Below are positions 42,543 to 51,664 of a stretch of DNA of 64,000 nucleotides, in pieces; the first letter of the stretch is position 1; every line of letters begins with the position of its first letter. The DNA is taken from positions 1 through 64,000 of the forward strand of contig JADDOH010011058.1 of the NCBI GenBank assembly GCA_016648135.1. Reading direction: 5' to 3'. The DNA comes from Agrypnia vestita. Taxonomy: Eukaryota; Arthropoda; Insecta; Trichoptera; Phryganeidae. The notes under the pieces were generated by a model. That model had not been told where the DNA came from, made no database searches, and saw only the letters and a program-made list of their open reading frames with translations. A program made the translations under genes and the position numbers.

Positions 42543-43130
42543 TTTTAACATAAATGCAACAGGGGAACAAAAATAACAAAAATTTTGAATGAACTAAAAT
42601 TATAATCAGGGAATAGAGGTACAAATATTTAAAATTGGACATTGATTATTGTACAATTATACTGAATAGAGATTTTCATTCATACACCTACCAAAGAATG
42701 TGTATTAAACATAATCAAAATAATGGAACTTAAATAACAATGTAAAAAACTTTTAATGACTAAATTTGTTATTGAAAATGTTCATTTCATATTTTACACA
42801 AAAAATTTGAACAGTTTTAGTGAATATTGTTTATCGACTATCCTAACAGAGAAGTTTATGTTTAATTTAAGTTAAGTTTAATTATGTCTTAACGATATAT
42901 AAATCAAAATACACAATTCTCTTATACATGTTTTTTAATACACGCTTTTGTTTACCTTCGCTTCTGTCAGGAATGTCAGCTTGCCAGGTATTGGGAAAAA
43001 TCTTGCAATTAATGTTCGACCCTTTTCCTGCCCAACAATCGAAATTTGGCAGAGAGACGTAATCCGGATGACAATACAATAATCATTAATTAATTTTACA
43101 AAATGAGTTTTATTATTTAATTTTGATCAG

Positions 43131-43185
43131 CGTTGATCCGCTATCTGAAACTTAACTTACAAAAGTTTCAGATAGCGGATCAACG
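43131..43185. repeat. Perfect 22-bp inverted repeat with 11-base loop
   Basis: CGTTGATCCGCTATCTGAAA followed by CT (43131-43152) is exactly inverted at 43164-43185. The loop is TAACTTACAAA. There is no T run after it, and eukaryotic context argues against a bacterial-type terminator. It may be the junction of a palindromic insertion or the core of a small foldback. Confidence 0.9.
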
Positions 43186-43591
43186 AACCCTTAAAAGACA
43201 TTTATAAAAAGGGCAATACTTTTTGGACAAAACGAAAAAAGGGTTATAAAATATCAGAAGTGTCGAAAAACAAAGACAAATCATTAATCTGTACAAAAAA
43301 GAAACAATTTCCCACTGGAATATTTTTTGTATTCAATTTGAACTGTTGGGAAGGTTAAAAAAACTACCCCCCGGATTTCAAAGCCTACTTGCGCTCAAAA
43401 TAACGCGTGACGTGACGGAAGTTGTCAAATTGGTCCGCAAGTTTCAGAGATAGGTTTAAATTGTAAAAAACGTCAGAGTTCCATTTCAATTTTTGTTACA
43501 TTCTTAAAGTATAGCTTAGCTTTTATTATAATACTATTCGTATACCCGTGAAAAATCACTTAAAATGTTTCGCATCTTTGCTAAGCTCAAT

Positions 43592-43617
43592 TGTGTGTGT
43601 GTGTGTGTGTGTGTGTG
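43592..43617. repeat. (TG)n microsatellite
   Basis: About 13 TG units in a row. Confidence 0.95.
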
Positions 43618-43685
43618 TATACACAATATTCTGAAATTATTATGTTTGATTGATATTTTTAGAAGTGCTTTAGGGTGTTCATTCA

Positions 43686-44045
43686 CGATAGAATAAATCC
43701 ACTGAGGGCGATGTCAGCACTGGTAAAGAGCTACTGTCAGTTGATTAAGATCATTCATTTAGACGTTGCTGCTATGATAAATAGACTATCAAGATTAGCA
43801 ATCTTGAATATCACAAACATGTTATGAGAGGACTTAAGGTATGGTCTTAACCAACGCATCATCAAGGGGAAATAATGGATGAAGAAGCGAAGAAAGACGC
43901 CCCTTCTCATGGCTGCGTAACTTGAGCGACTGGTAACAACGTAACTGGACTGAGTTGTTCCACACAGCGGTGAAAAGTCGTAATCGCCAATATGATCGCC
44001 GATCTCTGATAGGGGATAGCACTATAATAATACGAAGATACGGCA
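43686..44045 (+). pseudogene. NLR-3-like non-LTR retrotransposon, degenerate 3' coding end
   Basis: Broken plus-strand frames retain LEYHKHVMRG-like (43810), LNQRIIKGK.MDEEA (about 43848), SHG-LR-LSDW-like and LF-H-AVK-S-NRQYDRRSLIG-like codons. This corresponds to the EYLGHVMR, LLQ.I.QGKI, GRR..SWL and TT.QLF..AV.K..IA.MIANIR series of insect non-LTR elements. The frames shift several times. The minus-strand open frame here is a shadow. Confidence 0.6.
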
Positions 44046-44099
44046 TGACATTGTGACGCACCATGACTATCTTAATTTGCATTAAACTAAACTTTATAC

Positions 44100-44200
44100 T
44101 GTACACATGTTGAGTAATTTTGTCATTATTATAGTTCTGAGATCAGCAGTCCCTTTCATAATCGGGTGTAATTACGAGTAATAATTTCTAAATTGTATTT
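44100..44200 (-). mobile_element. PLE-B terminus, heavily degenerate
   Basis: Minus strand: CCGATTATGA in place of CTGATGA, then AAGGGACTGCTGATCTC, AGAACTATAATAATG and AAATTACTCAACATG. Loop and downstream blocks still match the PLE-B copies at 10850 and 30500. Activity is not expected. Confidence 0.45.
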
Positions 44201-44224
44201 CATTTATTTTCTTCGTATTTATTG

Positions 44225-44588
44225 ATTTTTTTAATTTTCTGAAACGTATATTATGCTAGGGTCTGATATTTTTGATTTATCGAGTTACTAGTACGTCTGC
44301 TTCAACATTACATCTATTTGATATTGTTACATCAATTAATGTTTTTGATTTTTCTGTTACTCTGTGTAATCCTTTACTAATTGTTTCATCCCATTATCTC
44401 TAATAATTGCGTTTAGTCTTTTGGTGTATGTGTCTTTTGTATTTTTCATGTTTATATTGAAGTCGCCAATTATGAGATTATGTTCTTCTTCTAAGTTATC
44501 GTCACACCAATTCATAAAAAAAATGACAGAAAATCTTTGGTACTCGCATTTGGAGAGTCATATATTACTCCATATTTCCCTTTTTATA
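44225..44588 (-). pseudogene. AP-endonuclease domain fragment of a CR1/Jockey-like non-LTR element
   Basis: Minus strand: KYGVIYDSPNASTKDFLSFF, frameshift, NWCDDNLEEEHNLIIGDFNI, NMKNTKDTYTKRLNAIIRDN, GMKQLVKDYT, frameshift, RVTEKSKTLIDVTISN, then KISDPSIIYV. The GDFN motif, TLID block and SD.. motif are in the order of an exonuclease-III-like retrotransposon endonuclease. The last motif reads SDP where the family has a catalytic SDH. A 50-codon central stretch is still open. No start codon is needed because the domain is internal to ORF2. Its element may be the one whose C-terminus lies at 45790-46112. Confidence 0.85.
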
Positions 44589-44829
44589 GCCGGAATTTAC
44601 TCTATAATATAATTTGCTTTATAAAAAATGCTATAATTATTGTAAAAGTAATATAGCATTGTAGAGTATAGCAGGTATTAATTACTATATTATAGATTGT
44701 ACCATGGATTAGATCATATTATAAGATGTATTATATTTTTATTATAGATTATACTAGATGTAAATGTAAATATGTAGGTTATTATGGATAGTATACTAGT
44801 AATAGATTTTAGAATGTAAAGTGTAAAAT

Positions 44830-44990
44830 ACTTTAAATAAAATAACTTTTTTGTTTAACTTCTGAACCTCTGTTTAACCTTCTGTTTAATATCTGAACCC
44901 TGATGAAGACTCAGTTGTGAGTCGAAACTAGTTGGTTTAAACTCAATAAAGTGGTGTTAAACAAAAAGTTATTTTATTTAAAGATATTAT
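44830..44990 (+). ncRNA. PLE-A terminus with well-formed hammerhead motif, between inverted repeats
   Basis: Plus strand: GAACC (44895-44899), CTGATGA (44900-44906), extra A, GACTC (44908-44912), loop AGTTGT, GAGTC (44919-44923), GAAA (44924-44927), C, TA, G, T, T (44933), GGTTT (44934-44938). Helix II is five Watson-Crick pairs, helix I four plus one G-T. Helix III is A-U and C-G around a two-base loop. The PLE-A tail AATAAAGTGGTG follows. AAATAAAATAACTTTTTTG at 44836 is inverted at 44960-44985. An extra base between the core and helix II is known in some natural hammerheads. Confidence 0.75.
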
Positions 44991-45789
44991 GTCTCACCAC
45001 AATGTGTTTGATTCGTGTGAAAATGTTAAATACTTGTTAATATACAGGAGTGTAATATTAACAAACTTAAGAAATGAATAAAAAAAATAATGGTTCAGTT
45101 CTCAAGAAATTCTCAAGAAACAGTCACAAAATGCCACATTAAAATGAATATATCCCAATTCTACATATAGAGAATTAGAGACAAGCCACATTCTTAAAAA
45201 AAAAAACGATGAAAAACAATAATTTATACAAAGTTCGTTAATTTTCTAAAAAAATAGTAAATTATTCACAATGCCTACACAAAATCCCAATGTTTTTGGT
45301 TTCTTCAAAACTTTTAAAATGATTTGATTGGGTAAGTAATTTTCGCAGTATTTCGATTCCGTTGTAAGAATTATATTTCTAGAAAGCGACCGCCAAGTAA
45401 AACTCGCTCTACATTATTTTTTCGCAGTAATAAAAACACTCATAAAGCTATATTAGATTTATTCCTGCCCCAGAGTTTGGGATAAATCATTTTGTTTGCC
45501 TTCATCACAGTCAGCTCAAGAAAAACAATCCAATAAAATCTGGAGGGCTCACGTCACAGGAACGACCAGAAAGTAATGGTAATGAATGTCAAAATTGTTT
45601 TCGTAGAAATTTATAAGTTTTCTTTAAAAGTATCACTTTATATTTTATAACATTGTATTACAATAATTTAAAATAAATCTGATGTACAATCATATCGTGC
45701 TCTTGAGAAAACAAGTTATTTTCTGATATTTATATCAAAATGAGATATTAAGCGTTAAAGATTTGTACTTATATTAATTTTTAGATATT
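44991..45789. other. Unassigned spacer
   Basis: Nothing recognised. Confidence 0.4.
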
Positions 45790-46112
45790 TTTAACAATTG
45801 TTTTTTTTATTTTATTTTATTATTAAAGTAGGCAGTACAATAATTTTTATGTTTCCTAATATATACAGCAAAGGATGTAAGTATATTAGATTTTTAATCA
45901 AAAGTAAGTTTCACGTATTTTTTTAATTTTTCCTTAAAAATCGTTATATTGTTTTCATCCCTAATATCTCCTGGTAGTTTCATATATAATTTCATCCCAC
46001 TGTACACCATAGAAGTTTGCGACCTTTTTTTCTTTCGAAATGGTAATCTTATTTCATCTTTTCTTCTTGTACAATGGTCATGTTCATGTGTTTTTATTTT
46101 ATTTTTGTACAT
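45790..46112 (-). pseudogene. CR1/L2-like non-LTR retrotransposon, C-terminus and 3' UTR
   Basis: The minus-strand frame reads HEHDHCTRRKDEIRLPFRKK, SQTSMVYSGMKLYMKLPGDI and RDENNITIFKEKLKKYVKL. The LP.DIRD.....FK.KLK.Y ending is preserved here, whereas the 5268 copy is frameshifted at that point. The UTR carries TATATATTAGGAAA and an A-rich tail at about 45800. At the right edge it abuts NLR-2 sequence in the same orientation, so it probably inserted into that older element. Confidence 0.8.
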
Positions 46113-46620
46113 ATATTTTCTTAATCACCCTCTTCTCTATGATACGTTCCACGTGACCAAACCATCTCAGTGATCCTTTCTTTATTCTGTCTACCTCACT
46201 CCAGCTACCATAAAATTCACTTCTAATTTGTTCATTCCTCACCCTACCAACTAAGCTACCGTATTTCCAACGCGTTCAGTGTACTGTCATTCCCTTTTTG
46301 CTAATTCCAGATTTTATTTTCATACAATAGAATTGGCCTTATGCGTTATCAACCGCTAATCTTTTGACTACTGACCTATTGACCATAGTAGCCATTAAGG
46401 GCACCATTTACCTTATTTGCGATCACCCTCTTTTCGATATCCTTCCTCAGCCTTATCGTTTCTTGTACACATACTTCCCATGTACAAAAACTTGTTCACT
46501 TGTTCTATTCATTGTTTACGATTAAATCACACTTTATCACTCTCCAGCACTATTTCTTTCGGTAAGGCTTTGGTTATATTGATTCGCTGTGACAATTCTC
46601 TCTCCCATATCAGGTGTGAA
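46113..46620 (-). pseudogene. NLR-2 non-LTR retrotransposon fragment
   Basis: Minus strand from 46620: KIVLESDKV, EQVNKFLYMGSMCTRNDKAE, EGYRKEGDRK, then further on GSLVGRVRNEQIRSEFYGSW, DRIKKGSLRWFGHVE and EKRVIKKIY up to the junction at 46112. These follow the same order as the 15720 copy (FVYLGS, DGKAE..I, RNEQI, LRWFGHVE, KKIY). Many frame breaks. The 3' end is cut by the CR1/L2-like fragment. Confidence 0.75.
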
Positions 46621-46734
46621 GTCGTTGTTCATGACATGGTGATATTTATATCCATTTTAAGACAAAATTATTTTTTAGACGAATATTATCCATGTTGGTT
46701 GGATTATTTTTATTCATTGGACAAAATGGAATAC

Positions 46735-47402
46735 ATGAAATGCGTATACAATAACAAAATACAAACAGATCAGTCCATACACATCGATGGGCACAAACTA
46801 CCTGAAGTGAAAGAGTTTAAGTAACTAGGCTCAGTACTCACAGCCGATGCAAACATTGAAGCTGACGTAACCTACAGAACCCGTGTAGCATGGCAGAAAT
46901 GGAGATCGCTTACTGGAGTTTTGTGTGATAGTCGTGTTCCTGTGAGGATTAAAGGTTTTGTATACAAAACTGCAGTAAGACTCGCAATGATCTACAGCTC
47001 AGAATGCTGGACTGTAAAGAAGGTTCACGAGCAAAAACTCCACACCAGTGAAATGAAGATGCTCAGATGGTCTGGGGGTGTAACGAAATGTAACAGCGTG
47101 AGAAATAAGCATATCAGGGGTAGTTTTAGAGTGGCCCCTGTTATTGAAAAGGTGAAGGAATCACGACTGAGATGGTATGGTCATGTAATGAGGCATGGAG
47201 ATCATGCAGTGCATTCCGCACTCAAAATACAAGAAATAAAAAGAGGCAGAGGTCGAGCCAGCGCCACATGATGCAGTAGTGTGGAAAAGGACCTGAAGAA
47301 TGCCCAGTTGGACGAAGCGATGGCCCAGAACAGAGAATCGTGGAAAAAAAGAATAAGGAGAGCCGACCCCAAATGAAATGGGAAATGGGATAAGAGAAAG
47401 AA
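46735..47402 (+). pseudogene. RTE-clade non-LTR retrotransposon, RT C-terminus
   Basis: Plus strand: NNKIQTDQSIHIDGHKLPEV, KEFK then a stop then LGSVLTADANIEADVTYRTR, QKWRSLTGVLCDSRVPVRIK, YKTAVRLAMIYSSECWTVKK, EMKMLRWSGGVTK, RGSFRVAPVIEKVKESRLRW, YGHVMRHGDHAV and KRGRGR. The series FKYLGS, WRS..GV.CD..VP...KG..Y.TAVRPA..YG.ECW, EM.MLRW, RLRW.GHV is diagnostic of the RTE clade. Two stops break it. It ends with AAGAAAGAAGAAG at 47395-47405. The endonuclease and catalytic palm are absent. Confidence 0.9.
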
Positions 47403-47405
47403 GAA

Positions 47406-48024
47406 GATTAATCATGTTGGAGTGTTGGGGGTGGTTTAACGGGAGCAATAATAATGAAAGGAATCCATGCACTTACTTTGATGGCTGGATACCTCTTCTT
47501 CTTCTCCTGGGCTGGCTCTTGATTTTCGGCCCTCCTTTCACAAAATTGCGACACAAATTCCGAAATACTTTGGTTTATTCCGTTCGTGGTTATATGTTAT
47601 TTTAGCTTTTGAGTTATCGGTTAGCGGTAGGTATTTATATATTAATTAATAATAAGCGACGTACAAAATTACGTTTTGTAACTTTGTTGCGGTTATTTCG
47701 CGAGCAAAGGTTTATATTTATAATATCTTAATTACCTTAGACATCGTCAGCATAGATTGTTTCACATTCCGATATACAGGACCAGCCTGCCGATGGTTAT
47801 GCCTGTTGGAAGAGCTACAGCTATGCTGAACAAAATCGCTTTGGGTATTGATATATTCCATGTGTCTGAAAGGGTTTTCCGAAGCAGGATTCTCCTACAC
47901 CTTTGATATGAATGAATTTATATACGTTTGATATTTTGTTGTTTGTATATTATCTGACTTGTTAATAATATTTACGAATTAAACATATGTTTGATATGTA
48001 AATGTTATATTAAAAATAAAATTT
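47406..48024. other. Unassigned spacer
   Basis: CTTCTTCTTCTCC at 47495 may be another element tail on the minus strand. Nothing else was recognised. Confidence 0.35.
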
Positions 48025-48025
48025 T

Positions 48026-48750
48026 AATTGAAATTGAGATTGATATTTGGATTGAAGTTGAAATTGAAATTGTAATTGAAATTGAAATTGAAATTGAAAT
48101 TGAAATTGAAATTTAAATTTAAATTTAAATTGAATTTGAAATTGCAATTGAAATTTAAATTTAAATTGAAATTTAAATTAAATTGAAATTTAAATCGAAA
48201 TCGAAATTGAAATTGAAATTGAAATCGAACTTGACATTGAAATTGAAATGGAAATTGAAATTGAAATTGAAATTGAAATTGATATTGAAATTGAAATTGA
48301 AGTTGAAATTGAAATTGAAAATGAAATTGAAATTGAAATTGAAATTTAAATTGAAATTGAAATTGAAATTGAAATTGAAATTGAAATTGAAATTGAAATT
48401 GAAATTGAAATTGAAATTGAAATTGAAATTGAAATTGAAATTGAAATTGAAATTGAAATTGAAATTGAAATTGAAATTGAAATTGCAATTGAAATTTAAA
48501 TTTAAATTGAAATTGAAATTGCAATTGCAATTGAAATTTAAATTAAAATTGAAATTGAAATTGCAATTGAAATTGAAATTTAAATTGAAATTGAAATTTA
48601 AATTGAAATTGAAATTGAAATTTAAATTGAAATTGAAATTGAAATTGAAATGGAAATCGAAATTGAAATCGAACTTGATATTGAAATCGAACTTGAAATT
48701 GAAATTGATATTGAAATTGAAATTGAAATTGAAATTGAAATTGAAATTCT
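48026..48750. repeat. (GAAATT)n hexanucleotide array, about 725 bp
   Basis: About 120 units of GAAATT, interspersed with variants GAAATC, GCAATT, GATATT and AAATTTAAATTT. The purest block is 48343-48485. Because the period is a multiple of 3, both strands stay open (Lys-Leu and Phe-Gln dipeptides), which explains two long frames that are not genes. Variant units occur in short higher-order groupings, suggesting local slippage. Confidence 0.97.
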
Positions 48751-48769
48751 TTGCGTTTTTCAGCGGGAG

Positions 48770-49345
48770 ATTTGCCTGCGTTATAAAGCGGTGTACCTGT
48801 TACGAATTGAACTGCACTTGTGACTTCCCGCGAGATCGGGATCCCTCATGATCTCGAGGCATTTTACGACATCAATCCCGAAACGAAAAATCGGACGAGA
48901 TTACCGGGAATGATCAGCATTTTTTATGTTTTGTATGTTTAAATGTCTATAGAGCTTTTAGTAAGTACATAAAACTTATGTTCGTATCACATTCAAATAA
49001 TGAAAATAGCTTTGAATAATATTTGCTGTATTTTATCAACCTAACATAGTAATAAAAACTACTACTAGTTAATAGGTTTTACTCTACTACATTGACTGAT
49101 TGATGCTTGGAAAAACGCCTACAAAAACTTTAATGCAATGATTTATAATGAACATTTTATTAAAATTGCTGATATAAAATGCAAGGCATTGTAGTTAATT
49201 GCTATTCAGCTTTATAAACAAAAAAAAAAACACAAAAGTATTCGGGATCCCGATCCGTAGGGATCCCGCGGGATTGAAAATTGTAATTTCGAGGGATCCC
49301 GAAAAGGCAATCCCGACTCGGGGCCTAATTCTAATATGTTCGCGG
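48770..49345. repeat. Region with scattered GGGATCCC palindromes
   Basis: GATCGGGATCCCTCATGATC at 48834, TTCGGGATCCCGATCC at 49241, TAGGGATCCCGCGGGATT at 49258 and GAGGGATCCCGAAAAGG at 49291, plus GGGA or TCCCG fragments between, form a set of related palindromic units. Such repeats occur near the ends of some hAT-type elements. I could not find terminal inverted repeats or a target duplication, so the class is open. Confidence 0.5.
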
Positions 49346-49912
49346 AACTTCTCACGCGGCGGTAATCAAATTATTTTTATGTTCTGTTGGTCCTCTTCAT
49401 GTATGGATATAGGATGGGAAAGAGAGAACAGGACAGGGAATTTATACAATTTTTTTAATAACAAAATAACTTGTTCCAACACATGTACTTATCACATGTT
49501 TTAAAAACACATCTCTTACATTTTACACTTCTATGCTACGCCACTAGAGTTGTACCACCAATACTATTAGAACAATGACACTAAAGCGTGTACTTTTTTC
49601 TTCAAAGCCTTCTTTATCCATAGTTATAAACTACATCTCAATAATCAGAAAATCGGAAAAGCTAGGATCGCAATACCTCGCAAAGTTATCACGCAATGGT
49701 TAATTAATTGGAATACTGGAACTCGGATCTTAATCATAAAAATACAAATATGGAAAAAACTTATTGAAATTAACTTAACTTAATGAAAATGACGGTTTAT
49801 TAATTAAAATAATATTGTAAGTAACTTTAACTATGGAATTGGCGTTTACATTGTGAGTTTATTCATGAAGATCATTTAATTGGGTAAAAACCATATTATT
49901 ATTACCAAAGTA
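49346..49912. other. Unassigned spacer
   Basis: Nothing recognised. Confidence 0.4.
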
Positions 49913-49913
49913 T

Positions 49914-50440
49914 TGTCACGGGATTTGGCTTTGGGAGACAAATGAAAACGCTATTAATTAATTTAGTTTAATTTATTACCAAAGAAAGACCTGGACACGA
50001 ATCCTAACATCACTTTTGAAAAACACTGTTAGATGTTCGCTCGTAGAAATAATTCGCCCTGGTCTCCTCTTTATTATTCACTTTTTACTTGCACTAGTTT
50101 GACTTACTAATATCGCGTGTTGTATTCGAGCTGGTTCACTAATTCACACTCAGAGAAGTCGCTTTGTTAATTTTCACAAACTGAATTCTGGAGCCCGCGT
50201 CGCATGACTCCTTATATAGCAAAATTCCCCCAAAAGGTTATTTCGAGAGCTAACGAGAAGTATTCCGAACATTCCAGGTTATTCTTCGTACGGATTTATT
50301 CGGCGATCGAATGTTATCGAATGTTCCAGAGAGAACGCGGTCACGATTGAGTGACACCGGATTGCGTGCGTAATCGGTCCCCTGTCACGGTTGACTGCAT
50401 ACGATCGCGTGTCACCGAGGTCGCATTACTATTAAAAAAT
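49914..50440 (-). mobile_element. LTR of family L1, minus-strand copy
   Basis: Minus strand ends CCCGTGACA (49914 side). It carries CTATATAAGGAGTCATGCGA (TATA box, complement near 50211-50219), AACACGCGATATTAGTAAGT, CGAGCGAACATC, TCTTTCTTTGGTAATAAATT and TTTTCATTTGTCTCCC. TGTCAC at 50356 could be the 5' terminus matching GTGACA, giving about 443 bp, but similarity to the 21-kb copy extends beyond it, so the 5' edge is open. No internal region adjoins; likely a solo LTR. Two other GTGACA-like motifs lie at 50390-50425. Confidence 0.7.
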
Positions 50441-50460
50441 TATTATTATTATCGCAAATA

Positions 50461-51584
50461 TAGTGGACCCTCAATATTCGCCACTAACCCATTCCCGGGG
50501 TAAGGATGAATATTTAGGGATATTTAAAAATTTTCCCATAGAAATTAACTAAGATGGTTTAATCTGTTCCCAGCCCTGAATCATATATATCTACATTATA
50601 TTCTTTGTTACGTCCTGTATTAACGTATGTCTCTGAATGCTAGGTATGAGTAAAAATAATGAAATGTCTCTCCTTGAATTTAAAAGAAAAATACTCAGAA
50701 AAATATTCAGTCGAGTACAGATAAACGGATTTTGGAGAATACGATACAACGAGAAGATCTACAAAATTTACAATGAGTCCAACATAATAAAATTTATAAA
50801 ATAGGGAGGCTGCGATGGGCAGGGCACGTACAAAGAATGAGCGAAGAGAGAATGCCAAAAAAGATTCACCACACAAAGCCCCAAGGTACCCGCAGCGTTG
50901 GTAGACCCAAACTTCGATGGCTGGATAGAGTGAAAACGTGAAAACTAGAAGCATCAGGGATTGGAGAAGTCCATGTCAGGATAGAGGAAGATGGAGACGA
51001 ATGTTGGAGGAGGCCAAGGCCCACAATGGACTGTGGAGCCATTGATGATGATAATGATGATGACATTCTTTAACAAAAAAAATATGTGAAAATTGATCTC
51101 TAAAATCATTGCAAAAACATTTAAATTACGTAATAACCACTACTTATTAACGCTTTATCATTAAGGCAGAGATTTACTCGTCATCATGGCGTAAATAATC
51201 TGTAGGCCTACTGAATATAGGTTACAAATATAGTAAGTAAAATTTGAACAAGAACCTTCAACCTATTCGACGAAAAAAAACAAGAGACAGTTAAAAGTTT
51301 TTATTGTATAGAGATTAGGCTATTGTTTCGAAGGGGAGTCACCTTCCATAACGACAACACGTAATATCAATTCTGGTGATTGATGTCCTGATGGTTTACC
51401 AGCATTTCCAGACGATTCACCAGCACTTATTTTTTAGAACTAACCCAATGTTGTTTGCTGTGATCAGTATTTTTTTTTAATTGACTGGCTCACTCACGTG
51501 GCGGGTGGGATGAATATCGACTTTCTTGGCGAATACCAAACAAAAATTTTGACGAAAAAACGCGATGAATATTGAGGGTCCACT
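50461..51584. mobile_element. Tigger/pogo-like transposon, 1.1 kb, carrying a nested retroelement
   Basis: Left TAGTGGACCCTCAATATTCG (50461) and the inverted right end GAATATTGAGGGTCCACTG (ending 51584) match the CAGTGGACCCTC start of Tigger-type elements. A left-flanking TA and right-flanking CA fit a decayed TA duplication. Most of the interior between 50596 and 51062 is an RTE-like insertion. No transposase catalytic motif is readable; near 51330-51440 the minus strand has a short open run (SAGESSGNAGKPSGHQSPEL) of unknown origin. Confidence 0.75.
50596..51066 (+). pseudogene. NLR-1-related fragment nested in the Tigger-like element
   Basis: Plus strand: LRPVLTYVSEC, MSLLEFKRKILRKIFSRVQI, NGFWRIRYNEKIYKIYNESN, IIKFIK, RLRWAGHVQRMSEERMPKKI and SVGRPKLRWLDRVK. 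It ends GATGATGATAATGATGATG at 51045-51063. Several stops (for example in the ECWV and WAGH regions) make it dead. Family is the same broad group as 1903 and 51665. Confidence 0.85.
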
Positions 51585-51664
51585 GCACACTGCGGTTACT
51601 CGATTTAATTACATTTATAACTAATTTATAGAACACTTATATTTTGTTTGTTAAGATTAAAAGG

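Larger units (their letters stand above)
42543..43685. other. Unassigned, with two structured sites listed separately
   Basis: A 65-codon minus frame (43079-42882) encodes a Cys/Trp-containing peptide with no recognised motif. A perfect hairpin (43131-43185) and a (TG)n run (43592-43617) are the only clear structures. Confidence 0.4.

Noticed and set aside
48024..48851. Long open frames of 168 and 222 codons
   Set aside because: They are Phe-Gln and Lys-Leu dipeptide translations of the GAAATT array, open only because the period is a multiple of three.
51325..51365. Minus-strand GAAGGTGACTCCCCTTCGAAAC as a hammerhead
   Set aside because: A helix and GAAAC are present but the CTGATGA core is absent (TTATGGA instead); it could be a retroelement end but support is too weak.
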